NCBI RefSeq assembly: GCF_050753365.1
Contig: NZ_JBLZFY010000007.1
Location: 1-64,000 of the forward strand
Source: Geminocystis sp050753365
GTDB lineage: Bacteria; Cyanobacteriota; Cyanobacteriia; Cyanobacteriales; Cyanobacteriaceae
DNA length: 64,000 nt
Direction: 5' to 3'
Both the position numbers and the translations under genes were made by a program. Under the pieces are notes generated by a model. That model worked only from the letters and a program-made list of their open reading frames with translations. It did no database searches and was not told the origin of the DNA. Shown piece by piece: positions 1 through 8,400 of the stretch. Every line of letters begins with the position of its first letter. Position 1 is the stretch's first letter.

Positions 1-101
1 CTACTCTCAAAAATAATAATTAGCGTAATTAATACTATAATTAAAAGTAAGATTAGTTGATTATTTTCATCTAAAACATAGTTTTTATTTATCTGTAACA
101 T
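1..101 (-). CDS. Partial ORF: VapB-like N-terminus joined to a hydrophobic segment
   Basis: A minus-strand frame starts at the ATG at 101 and stays open to the left edge (33 codons seen). Its first 15 residues, MLQINKNYVLDENNQ, are identical to the start of the VapB-like antitoxin at 698-1006, including the ribosome binding site and upstream DNA. After that the sequence becomes a run of Leu/Ile/Val resembling a membrane helix and unlike the antitoxin. I infer a recombination join between a duplicated antitoxin 5' end and another sequence; whether the product is made, or is a truncated remnant, cannot be told from this edge fragment. Confidence 0.35.
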   Translation of the reverse strand, partial: MLQINKNYVLDENNQLILLLIIVLITLIIIFES

Positions 102-180
102 TTTTTTCTCCTAAAATTATTACTTTATGCCATTATATTCGATCGAACCTACCATAAAATATACTCTTACTCTATGTATT
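56..180. repeat. 125-bp direct repeat, left copy
   Basis: Positions 56-180 match 961-1085 with a single mismatch (A at 153, G at 1058). The repeat holds the antitoxin start codon, its ribosome binding site and its probable promoter. The two copies bracket the VapC/VapB genes 905 bp apart. The near identity implies a recent duplication or ongoing recombination. Confidence 0.9.
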
Positions 181-266
181 ATAACTTGCTTTTATAACTT
201 TTATATTTATCTTAGTTTTCATTGCGTAATAAATTAACAAAATTGATTTTATATTTACCAATGATT

Positions 267-689
267 CTATAATTCAATTTCTGGATTTTGTTCTAAAAAA
301 GGATTAAAAATATTTATGTCACAATTAGTAAAATCTTTTGTATTGCGAGTGACGATCGAAAGTTGATATTCATAAGCAGTAGAAGCAATTAATAAATCAG
401 CTTGAGTTCTAGTTATACCTTGTTGACGCAATTTTGCTCTTAATTCTCCGCATCTTTGGGCAATTTGAGGGGTAATCACAAAAATTTGACATCGATAATC
501 AAGAAAATTACTAAACCAATTTAATTGTTTTTGAGCATTTTTATAAGTTAATCCATAATATATTTCTTCTACCGAAATCACGCTAATTCCAATAATATTT
601 TGAGATGATAACCATGTCATTACAAACTGATTTGGTAAAGGTTTAAATAACTCACTAATAACATTAGTATCTACTAAAAATTCTATCAT
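267..689 (-). CDS. vapC: PIN-domain ribonuclease toxin, VapC family
   Basis: The 140-residue protein spans a complete PIN domain, the metal-dependent RNase fold of VapC toxins. Visible acidic residues fit the family: D7 in FLVDTNVISE, E41/E42 in SVEEIYYG, D98 in TQADLLIA and D119 in the TRNTKDF motif. It lies 8 bp downstream of the antitoxin gene in the same operon, the normal VapBC order. By family knowledge it would cut tRNA or rRNA when released from its antitoxin; the target cannot be read here. The call is firm; only substrate and activity are unknown. Confidence 0.88.
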   Translation of the reverse strand: MIEFLVDTNVISELFKPLPNQFVMTWLSSQNIIGISVISVEEIYYGLTYKNAQKQLNWFSNFLDYRCQIFVITPQIAQRCGELRAKLRQQGITRTQADLLIASTAYEYQLSIVTRNTKDFTNCDINIFNPFLEQNPEIEL

Positions 690-697
690 TTATCTGC

Positions 698-1006
698 TTA
701 TATTTCATTAACTCGATCGACCCTTTCAATGGAGTCTAACTCAATAGGGTTTTCTTGTTGTATTTGTGCTAATTTATTTAACATTTCTTCTATAGTAGGA
801 ATTGAAGATAAATTAAGTTGATTATTTTTTAGCTCTAAATATTTTAAAGTATCATTTTTATTAAAAAACTCTTTTTTTTCTATCATATTTGATAACTGAT
901 AATTTTCTAAAACTTCTTCTATTTGTTCAAATTCCGCTAAAGAAATTTGTACCGCAATGGGTTGATTATTTTCATCTAAAACATAGTTTTTATTTATCTG
1001 TAACAT
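698..1006 (-). CDS. vapB: Antitoxin of the VapC toxin
   Basis: The 102-residue acidic protein precedes vapC in one operon and so is called its antitoxin. The N-terminus (YVLDENNQPIAVQISLAEFEQIEEVLENY) resembles the Phd/VapB-type antitoxins common in cyanobacteria, and the C-terminal half is a charged segment that would wrap the toxin. A good ribosome binding site (AGGAG, complement of 1012-1016) precedes the ATG. The 5' end and promoter are duplicated at 56-180. The family assignment rests mainly on context and on the N-terminal pattern. Confidence 0.72.
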   Translation of the reverse strand: MLQINKNYVLDENNQPIAVQISLAEFEQIEEVLENYQLSNMIEKKEFFNKNDTLKYLELKNNQLNLSSIPTIEEMLNKLAQIQQENPIELDSIERVDRVNEI

Positions 1007-1085
1007 TTTTTTCTCCTAAAATTATTACTTTATGCCATTATATTCGATCGAACCTACCGTAAAATATACTCTTACTCTATGTATT
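961..1085. repeat. 125-bp direct repeat, right copy
   Basis: Partner of the repeat at 56-180, one mismatch. It covers the first 15 codons of the VapB-like antitoxin plus its leader and promoter region. Confidence 0.9.
1037..1067 (-). promoter_or_regulatory. Probable promoter of vapBC, within a shared upstream repeat
   Basis: On the minus strand TATAAT (complement of 1037-1042) lies about 16 bp from a TTTTAC -35-like box, with GGTAGGTTCGATCGAA between them. It is 31 bp before the vapB start codon and is followed by a good ribosome binding site. The same arrangement is present at 133-162 in the duplicate. Confidence 0.55.
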
Positions 1086-1137
1086 GTCAATGCCCTTCTA
1101 TGATGACAAAGCTAATAGTTAAAGTTTAGTAAAATTA

Positions 1138-1884
1138 TTAAAGATTTTCATTAACAAAACGAGGTAAATCAGATAAATTATTAATAAACTCAGCATTTAA
1201 AGGTTTACCAATAAAGGCTACATCAAAAAATTTAAACATTCCACGATGTTGAGGATTATTAATTTCATTATAAAAATTAACCGTTGCAAAACCAACTAAA
1301 GGCATATTATTACTTTCATAACTAATATTATATTTTTCTTTAATTGGATTATCAGAAGTCGCTATTTCTAATAATAATTTCCACTTGTAAGTTTGTCCTG
1401 CACGTTCTCTTAAAGATGTTTTTAGAGAGAGAATTAAACATTTATTTAACTCTTTATTTTCATTGATACTATAGATTGCTAAATCTATATCAGGTTTTTG
1501 AGTTTCATCATCTACTTTTATTGTGATTATATCACTAATCAATTCATGTTGTTTAGGACGAGAAGTTATAAAAATATTAGTTTTGATCAACTGATTTTCT
1601 TTCAAAGTAAGAAATAAATACTTAATAAGGAGGGAAAAAGCATTTCCAGCAATAGACTTTCTCGCTTGAGATTTATCTTTTATTTCTCCTGCTAAAACTC
1701 TCTTATCTAATAAAATTTCTACATCATCTTTTGCTGTGTTTAAAATAGTATTGAGATGATCTAGTGATTTTTCTAAACCATATTTTATAATAGACTCATC
1801 AAGTTTTTTAAGAATGGGAGTCATGTAATAAGTATTTTTGATTTTTGATAAATCTGCTAACTCATTTTTATTTAAAATATTCAT
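1138..1884 (-). CDS. Type II restriction endonuclease, probably BsaWI-like
   Basis: The 248-residue protein follows a cytosine-5 methyltransferase gene by 11 bp on the same strand, so it is taken as the endonuclease of that pair. A PD-(D/E)xK-type active site is plausible: PD at 131-132 (KPDIDLAIY) and K155 in LILSLKTSLRERAGQTYKW, the latter resembling the core of BsaWI-family enzymes (WCCGGW cutters) as I remember it. The large accessory N-terminal half is mostly helical. Recognition of a CCGG-containing site is an inference from this resemblance and from the partner methylase. It could be another PD-(D/E)xK subfamily. Confidence 0.62.
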   Translation of the reverse strand: MNILNKNELADLSKIKNTYYMTPILKKLDESIIKYGLEKSLDHLNTILNTAKDDVEILLDKRVLAGEIKDKSQARKSIAGNAFSLLIKYLFLTLKENQLIKTNIFITSRPKQHELISDIITIKVDDETQKPDIDLAIYSINENKELNKCLILSLKTSLRERAGQTYKWKLLLEIATSDNPIKEKYNISYESNNMPLVGFATVNFYNEINNPQHRGMFKFFDVAFIGKPLNAEFINNLSDLPRFVNENL

Positions 1885-1895
1885 CTTTTATCTTG

Positions 1896-2903
1896 TTAAA
1901 ATAATGATAATTGTTTTTGTCGGGATTGACCTAAATTATATTTCTCTACGGTAGTTTTAATTTGTTTCAGAATAGCATCAACCACTGGCACAATAACGGA
2001 ATTACCAAATTGTCGATAGGCTTGAGCATCGGAAACTGGAATAATAAAATCGTCTGGAAAACCTTGTAATTTTGCACATTCACGAGGAGTTAATCGGCGA
2101 GGATTTTTATTAATTTGTTCAATCAATATTTCTGATCCATCTTTATAATATCTCGCACTTAAAGTTCTTGTATATTCTGATTCGGTATTAATAATTCCAA
2201 AACCAAAACCGTTTCCTTTTGCTTGACTATTTTTTTTATGTTGCTGTAAATAATTCCATAATTTATCGGATAATGTATATTTTTCATCAACATTGTTTTC
2301 TAAAATATCTTTTAATTCATAAAATCTTTTTCTTGGTAAACTAGGAAATTCAAAATTAATATTAGGGAATATATTTTTATTAAAACAAACAATAAATATT
2401 CTTTCTCTATGTTGAGGAACGTAATATTTCCCGTCAATTATCTCTGAAAAAATCTCATAATTTCTGATTAGCAATTCATTTTTTATCACTTGCCAAGTGT
2501 TTCCTTTATCATGACTTTTCAAGTTTTTTACGTTTTCTAAAAAAACAATTTTTGGTTGATGATAGTCAATTATTCTTAAAATTTCAAAAAATAAATTACC
2601 CTGTTTTTCATCTTCAAATCCGTGTTTTTTTCCCAAAGACTTCTTTTTACTAACACCTGCGATCGAAAATGGTTGACACGGAAAACCAGCACATAATAAA
2701 TCAAAGTTAGGGATATTTTCAGCAGAAATATCGTTTAAATCACCGCAATATATTTCTCCAAAATTAGCTGAATATGTTTGACAACTATACTTGTTATAAT
2801 CATTAGAATAAATGCAATTAAAACCATTATTTTCTAAGGCAATTCTAAAACCACCTATTCCTGCAAATAAATCAATGCTAGTTTTTATACTTATTGTGTC
2901 CAA
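1896..2903 (-). CDS. DNA cytosine-5 methyltransferase of a type II R-M system
   Basis: The 335-residue enzyme has the ordered motifs of m5C methyltransferases: DLFAGIGG at 11-18 (AdoMet binding), FPCQPFS with catalytic C76, ENV at 123-125, QHRER at 164-168, and a C-terminal FGNSV. The short target region contains GNGFGFGI...TRTLSARYYKDGSE, a pattern I associate with CCGG methylases such as M.HpaII, so the site may be CCGG-like. It is upstream of the endonuclease gene, so protection is made first. The gene would shield host DNA from the neighbouring nuclease. Confidence 0.9.
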   Translation of the reverse strand: MDTISIKTSIDLFAGIGGFRIALENNGFNCIYSNDYNKYSCQTYSANFGEIYCGDLNDISAENIPNFDLLCAGFPCQPFSIAGVSKKKSLGKKHGFEDEKQGNLFFEILRIIDYHQPKIVFLENVKNLKSHDKGNTWQVIKNELLIRNYEIFSEIIDGKYYVPQHRERIFIVCFNKNIFPNINFEFPSLPRKRFYELKDILENNVDEKYTLSDKLWNYLQQHKKNSQAKGNGFGFGIINTESEYTRTLSARYYKDGSEILIEQINKNPRRLTPRECAKLQGFPDDFIIPVSDAQAYRQFGNSVIVPVVDAILKQIKTTVEKYNLGQSRQKQLSLF

Positions 2904-2940
2904 TGTTCTTAACTAATATGTGTGATACAAAAATTATAAC

Positions 2941-2961
2941 GTAGGGTGTGCAATGCCCACC
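2941..2961. repeat. Palindromic GGTGGGCAATGCCCACC-type repeat, copy 1
   Basis: Sequence GTAGGGTGTGCAATGCCCACC, one change from the perfect palindrome seen at 5409. It lies 38 bp upstream of the methyltransferase start. Other copies are at 4606, 5409, 20459 and 42303. Confidence 0.8.
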
Positions 2962-2989
2962 AAAAACCTTCAAAATTAATATATAGAAG

Positions 2990-3032
2990 TCGATCGACCC
3001 TACCATCAAATATTATCTTACCTTCTGCTATA
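2990..3032. repeat. Shared upstream/cassette repeat, copy 3
   Basis: TCGATCGACCCTACCATCAAATAT followed by a diverged tail. It is related to 139-180, 1044-1085 and 3766-3806 in the same orientation. Copies 2 and 3 bracket the restriction-modification pair. Confidence 0.65.
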
Positions 3033-3159
3033 TAGCTTATAAACAAAACATATTTATAGCAATTTCTACCCTTATGAGGCACATTAAAATCTTTATAATC
3101 GGGCAGATTTTAATTTGATTTTGTACCTCGTAACCATGAAAACCGCTATATATAAAAAA

Positions 3160-3414
3160 TTAGTCTCCATAATGACTTTTTGCCCTAATAATTAAGATTG
3201 TTTGATCATCGGGGATAATTTCATATAAAATTCTATCTTTGATATTTAAACGATAAGAGTATAAACCTTTTAAATTACCTTTTAATGGTTTTCCTATATA
3301 GGGATTGATAGATAATATTTCTTCTAAAATTATTTTTAGTTTTTCTTTTTGTTTAGGAGATAATTTATTAATATCTTTACTCGCTTTTTGAGAAAATCTA
3401 ATCTGATAAACCAT
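3160..3414 (-). CDS. RelE/ParE-superfamily toxin
   Basis: The protein is 84 residues from the ATG at 3414 (MVYQIRFSQKASKDINKL). This start is preferred to one seven codons upstream because family members begin with such a YxIxF strand and because it clears the antitoxin stop. The pattern of an N-terminal strand, two charged helices, GKPLKGNLKGLYSYRLNIKDRILYEI and a C-terminal RAKSHYGD is typical of RelE-like mRNA interferases. It is 4 bp downstream of the Phd-like antitoxin in the same operon. Expected role: ribosome-dependent mRNA cleavage; not proven by sequence alone. Confidence 0.85.
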   Translation of the reverse strand: MVYQIRFSQKASKDINKLSPKQKEKLKIILEEILSINPYIGKPLKGNLKGLYSYRLNIKDRILYEIIPDDQTILIIRAKSHYGD

Positions 3415-3418
3415 TTTT

Positions 3419-3679
3419 CTAACTAAAAATATCATCCATTGTTAAAGTTTCTCCCTTATGATATTCTTCTCTAGCTATCTTAATATCTTCTAAAATTTCT
3501 TGGTCTTTCAATATTTCAAAAGTTTCTAACCAAGACTCTAAAATATTCTCATTAATTAAGAAAAATTTTTGCTCATTTTGTACTAAAGTTACTGCTTCTT
3601 TTTGTGCGCTTTCAATAACTTGATTAAAATTTTCACGCGCATATTCTATGGAAAATTCTTGTTGATGAGATATGTTCAT
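3419..3679 (-). CDS. Phd/YefM-family antitoxin
   Basis: An 86-residue protein starting at ATG 3679 (MNISHQQEFSIEYARENFNQVIE); a GTG three codons earlier is the alternative. The N-terminal half matches the Phd/YefM DNA-binding fold (SIEYARENFNQVIESAQKEAVTLVQNEQKFFLINENILE), and the acidic C-terminal half would neutralise the toxin. It is first in the operon with the RelE-like toxin, so it should autorepress the promoter near 3700-3800. This region carries copy 4 of the shared repeat. Confidence 0.85.
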   Translation of the reverse strand: MNISHQQEFSIEYARENFNQVIESAQKEAVTLVQNEQKFFLINENILESWLETFEILKDQEILEDIKIAREEYHKGETLTMDDIFS

Positions 3680-3765
3680 AAAAAACACTGATTAAAATTT
3701 TATCTTAACAAATCATTATAGTTGATCGATCCTTCCTCTTGCTCGATCACTAAAAGTCGAGCTGC

Positions 3766-3806
3766 TCGATCGAGCCTACGATAAAATATGATTATACTTT
3801 CTGTAT
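3766..3806. repeat. Shared upstream/cassette repeat, copy 4
   Basis: TCGATCGAGCCTACGATAAAATAT plus a diverged tail, located 87 bp upstream of the Phd-like antitoxin. Direct orientation relative to the copies at 139, 1044 and 2990. Confidence 0.6.
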
Positions 3807-3930
3807 CATAAATCGCCCCTAATAAATTAACGAGTTAGCGATCAAATACTGAGTTGCTTGTTTTGTAATATCTGTTACAGTAAATATATAAGTAAAAAAC
3901 AATAACCCATTAACAAAAAGAGACAAAACC

Positions 3931-4482
3931 ATGAAACTCACTAAAATAGTAAAACTTCTAACTCCAACACTTCTTTCTTTCCAAACTTTTTTACCCCTTA
4001 CCGTTGCAATGGCAAGTACTGAATCGTGTGTATCAGCTTTTGATAGTGTAACCAATGAAATGATTCAACTTAAAAGTAAATTTAATGCTATTGTATTACA
4101 ACAATCAAACTCTGGTTTAATAATCTTTGATTTTACCGCAAATCAAACACCTGTTGAACATTATGCGAACCAAAATATTAAGTTTTCGCCACAAATGCAA
4201 AACAAGTGGGCTACAAAAATAATAGAGAACTGTGAATATCCTATGAATATTTATTTTACTTTTGACTCAAATAGCTATTTCAATGGTACTATTTTTTATC
4301 TTAACCATGAAAGTCAAATAGTACACTTTAGTTGTGATTCTAGCGTTAACGATCAAGTCAAGAGAGACACTTTAATATCATCATTAGAGTGGATGATGGG
4401 TCTGTCAAAGTGCATGATCATGACAGAGGCTTATTATACTTTTTTAATGGATGCCTATGAAAGATATGAGAATACTGAGTAA
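3931..4482 (+). CDS. Secreted protein of unknown function
   Basis: A 183-residue protein with a clear signal peptide: basic MKLTKIVK, a hydrophobic stretch, and a probable AMA cleavage site near residue 28. The mature part has four cysteines (ESCVSAF, IIENCEYP, HFSCDSS, LSKCMIM), which could form two disulfides in the periplasm. A FAN...NQNIKFSP...TKIIENC segment suggests a small beta-rich domain. I do not recognise the family. It is the only plus-strand gene among toxin-antitoxin and restriction genes, so it may be cargo of the island. Confidence 0.7.
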   Translation: MKLTKIVKLLTPTLLSFQTFLPLTVAMASTESCVSAFDSVTNEMIQLKSKFNAIVLQQSNSGLIIFDFTANQTPVEHYANQNIKFSPQMQNKWATKIIENCEYPMNIYFTFDSNSYFNGTIFYLNHESQIVHFSCDSSVNDQVKRDTLISSLEWMMGLSKCMIMTEAYYTFLMDAYERYENTE

Positions 4483-4605
4483 ACCTATGCAATGTTGCAC
4501 AACTTTAGTCCTCAATAATTTAACTATTTTATCTTTTTTATTTTTCTCCTATCTAAAATAAAAACTATTTCATCTTCAATTTATCGAGTCAAAACTAAAG
4601 TAATA

Positions 4606-4710
4606 GTAGGGTGGGCATTGCCCACCAAAAAGCCTAGAAATAATCCTGTAAAGCCTTAACCTGTAAAGGTTCAGACGGTCACGATCGAATTGTCTCTGTT
4701 ATTGAGCGTC
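4606..4710. pseudogene. Decayed duplicate of the carB 3' end
   Basis: About 100 bp here align with 5409-5517, the last codons of carB plus its downstream palindrome, at roughly 85% identity by eye with small indels. The shared part includes TAAAGCCTTAACCTGTAAAGG and GATCGAATTG. The copy is on the same strand and loses similarity after 4710. Together with the real carB end it brackets the BrnT/BrnA genes about 800 bp apart. Confidence 0.8.
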
Positions 4711-4831
4711 CAATTTTTTGTATTTGTAGTATAGATTATAGCCCGATGAGGAATATGATCCCTTTTTATGATTAAATTATTTATTTTCATGGGTAATCTA
4801 ATGATTTTTAATTTGTTAAAATTTAACTGTT

Positions 4832-5119
4832 ATGTATTTTGAATTTGAATGGGATGAGCAAAAAGCTAAAACAAATTTTCAAAAACATGGAATATCCTTT
4901 GAGGATGCTAAAACCGTTTTTCAAGATATTTTTGCTTACATTTTTTATGATGAATGGCACTCGAATGATGAGGATAGAGAAATCATTATCGGACATGATT
5001 CAAAAAATCGTCTTTTATTAGTTTGTTTTACCGAAAGAAATCAAAAAGTTAGAATTATTAGTTCCCGTTTAGCTACTAAAAAAGAGCGTCAAAATTATGA
5101 AAAAAACATCAAATTTTAA
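4832..5119 (+). CDS. brnT: BrnT-family toxin
   Basis: The 95-residue protein matches BrnT (DUF497) closely: FEWDEQKAKTNFQKHGISFEDAKTVFQD at the N-terminus and a later segment RLLLVCFTERNQKVRIISSRLATKKERQNYE. BrnT toxins are RelE-like RNases. The next gene overlaps it by 23 bp and should be the antitoxin; toxin-first order is normal for BrnTA. The pair is wedged between carB and a decayed copy of the carB tail, which suggests acquisition at that site. Confidence 0.88.
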   Translation: MYFEFEWDEQKAKTNFQKHGISFEDAKTVFQDIFAYIFYDEWHSNDEDREIIIGHDSKNRLLLVCFTERNQKVRIISSRLATKKERQNYEKNIKF

Positions 5120-5333
5120 TAAGAATAATAACCAAGATTTACTTCCTGAATATGATTTCGATTATCAAAAAGCTAAACCTAATCGTTTTGCTCTTAATCC
5201 CTCAACCATTTCAATAACGGTTACTTTAGATGCTGATGTAGCAAAAGTTTTTCAGACTTCTAAGGATGTTAATAATGCGTTGAGAGCTATTATTTCGGCA
5301 ATTCCAAATAAGGATCATCATTCCATATTATAG
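5097..5333 (+). CDS. BrnA-like antitoxin
   Basis: A 78-residue protein whose start overlaps the end of brnT, indicating translational coupling. The N-terminus (residues 1-35) is polar and probably wraps the toxin; the C-terminal part (STISITVTLDADVAKVFQTSKDVNNALRAIIS) looks like the ribbon-helix-helix domain of BrnA that binds DNA as a dimer. The assignment depends on context plus this pattern, because BrnA sequences are diverse. Confidence 0.72.
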   Translation: MKKTSNFNKNNNQDLLPEYDFDYQKAKPNRFALNPSTISITVTLDADVAKVFQTSKDVNNALRAIISAIPNKDHHSIL

Positions 5334-5408
5334 TTATTTGTTTTATGATTATTTGCGATTTTTTTATTAAATAAAATTTTTAAATTGTTCTAAATTTTTA
5401 CCTTAACA

Positions 5409-5429
5409 GTAGGGTGGGCAATGCCCACC
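5409..5429. repeat. Palindromic GGTGGGCAATGCCCACC repeat, copy 3
   Basis: A perfect 8+8 palindrome around one base (GGTGGGCA-A-TGCCCACC), just past the carB stop. It could form a strong hairpin in RNA, but no T-run follows it on either strand, so a classical intrinsic terminator is not supported. Confidence 0.8.
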
Positions 5430-5436
5430 AAAAGCC

Positions 5437-8400
5437 TTAGAAATAATCTTGTAAAGCCTTAACCTGTAAAGGTTCAGACTGGAGCGATCGAATTGCCTCC
5501 ACCGTTGCTTTAGCGCCTGCGATCGTGGTAATAATAGGTAACTTATAGTCTAACGCCGCCCGACGAATTTTACGCCCATCGGTTTGGGTTTCCTCATCGC
5601 TGTTAGGAGTATTAATGATGAATTGAATTTGATTATTCTTGATTACGTCCACAACGTGAGGGCGACCTTCATGAAGTTTCAACACTAATTCAACGTTTTT
5701 GACCCCATTTTCCATTAATACCTTTTTCGTGCCTTCGGTAGCAAGAATATTGAAACCTAAGTCCACCAAGTCTTTCGCTACTGGTACGATCGACTCTTTA
5801 TCTCGATCGTTGAGGGATAAAAATACAGTACCCGAAGTCTGTACGAATACACTTGCACCGATTTCCGCCTTAGCGAATGCCTTACCAAAATCGCTATCTA
5901 TGCCCATTACCTCGCCCGTGCTACGCATTTCAGGACCTAGTAAGGTATCTGTACCAGCAAACTTGTTGAAAGGCAATACAGCCTCTTTAACAGCGATATG
6001 TTTGGGGATAATCTCCTCTGTCACCCCTAATTCCTCAAGGGTTTTGCCCGACATCACGAGAGAGGCAACTTTGGCTAAAGGTCGTCCTATGGCTTTCGAC
6101 ACAAAAGGTACAGTACGGGATGCTCTGGGATTGGCTTCGAGGATGTAACAATCTTCTCCTTGTACAGCGTATTGAATATTCATTAAACCAATGACATTCA
6201 AAGATTGTGCCAGTTTTTCTGTCCAAATACGCAAAGTATGGACAACCGTTTCAGATAAGGTAATATAAGGGATTGAACAAGCGGAGTCGCCAGAATGCAC
6301 TCCTGCTTCTTCGATATGTTCCATGATACCACCAATGACCACTTTACCCGTTGCATCGCACAGCGCATCTATATCAACTTCGATGGCATTTTGGAGGAAT
6401 TTATCGATTAAAATGGGATGATCAGGCTCAATATCCACAGCGTAGCGCATATATTGTTCTAACTCGTCTTCGTTATAAACAATACGCATACCACGACCGC
6501 CCAATACATAAGAAGGACGTACTACCACAGGATAACCGATTTTTTCGGAGACTACTTTCGACTCCTCAAAACTGCGCGCGATACCGTTGGGGGGTTGTTT
6601 GATGTCTAAGGCGTGTAGGATTGCCTCAAATTTTTCTCTGTCTTCTGCTGTATCGATCGAATCGGGAGAAGTACCCCAAATCTTGGTGGTGACGGTAGTA
6701 TCAGGATGAGCGAGATAGTTTTTCAAAGGTACTGCTAATTTTAAGGGAGTTTGTCCACCAAATTGAATGATAACGCCTTCGGGGTTTTCCATTTCGATGA
6801 TGTTTAAAACGTCTTCCTTCGTTAAGGGTTCAAAGTAAAGTCGATCGCTGGTATCATAGTCGGTGGATACGGTTTCGGGGTTAGAGTTAACCATGATGGT
6901 TTCAAAACCTGCATCACTGAGAGAGAAAGCAGCATGACAACAGCAATAATCAAATTCTATACCCTGTCCGATGCGGTTAGGTCCTCCTCCTAAAATCATC
7001 ACTTTGCGCTTATCACTGGGGATACTCTCATTTTCTCCTGCTTCGTAGGTGGAGTAATAGTAAGGAGTGAAGGCTTCAAACTCGGCGGCGCAAGTATCCA
7101 CTAATTTATAAACGGGTAAAATACCTAAAGATTTACGGAAATCTCTCACCTCGTCTTCCGTTGTCTTGGTGGCGAAGGCGATTTGACGATCGCTAAAACC
7201 GTGTTGTTTAATGAAACGCATTTCAGGGGCGGTAATTTCTTTTAATGCCTTACGTCTCATATATTTCTCGATTTCTACCATTTCCTGCATTTTACGCAAA
7301 AACCAAGGATCGATCGCCGTTAACTCGTAAATTTGTTCTACCGTCATCCCTAATCTTAAGGCATGATATACGCTAAAAATTCTCTCAGGGGTAGGGGTGC
7401 GTAAATGGGAGCTAATTTGAGATAAAGTGGGTAAAGTCTCATTTTTGTCACAGCCAAAGCCAAAACGACCCGTTTCAAGGGATCTTAACGCTTTTTGGAA
7501 GGATTCAGCAAAGGTACGTCCGATCGCCATAGCTTCCCCTACCGACTTCATTTGTGTAGTGAGGACAGGTGACGAACCGGGGAACTTTTCAAAGGCAAAA
7601 CGGGGTATTTTAGTTACAACATAGTCGATGGTAGGCTCAAAAGAGGCAGGGGTTTTCTGGGTAATATCGTTAGAAATCTCATCGAGGGTATAACCGACAG
7701 CTAACTTAGCTGCAAACTTGGCAATGGGGAAACCAGTAGCTTTCGAGGCTAAAGCACTCGATCGAGATACACGGGGATTCATCTCAATTACGATGACATC
7801 ACCATTGACGGGGTTAACGGAAAACTGAATATTTGAACCGCCAGTTTCTACTCCAATTTCTCGAATAATTGCCTTAGAATAGTCTCTTAATCGTTGATAT
7901 TCTTTATCGGTTAAAGTTTGAGCAGGAGCAACGGTGATAGAATCCCCAGTATGTACCCCCATAGGATCAATGTTCTCGATCGAACAGATAATAACTACAT
8001 TATCCGCCATATCCCGCATTACTTCCAACTCATATTCTTTCCAACCAATGAGGGATTTTTCTACCAGAATTTGTGACATGGGAGAGGCATCAATACCGAA
8101 TTTCGCCATTTCCTCGTATTCCTCTTGGTTGTAGGCAATACCGCCTCCAGTACCACCCATAGTGAAAGCAGGGCGTATAATTAAAGGATACGAGCCAATT
8201 TCTTCCGCCACGGCTTTGGCTTCTTCCCAATTACTGGCAATACCTGAAGGGCATACAGGCACACCAATTCTCGCCATTGCTTCCTTAAATAACTCCCTGT
8301 CTTCTGCCATCTTGATAGCAGGTAACTTCGCACCGATTAACTCTACTCCATACTTATTCAACGCACCCGATTCAGCTAAGGCAACGGCAGTATTAAGAGC

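Noticed and set aside
3819..4055. Minus-strand frame of 78 codons
   Set aside because: It is antisense to the start of the secreted protein at 3931, has no family pattern, and the plus-strand protein has a clear signal peptide.
5409..5436. Intrinsic terminator after carB
   Set aside because: The perfect palindrome has no T-run after it on the carB strand, so it was kept only as a repeat.
5699..6148. Plus-strand frame of 149 codons inside carB
   Set aside because: Antisense to a conserved ATP-grasp region; no recognisable motif.
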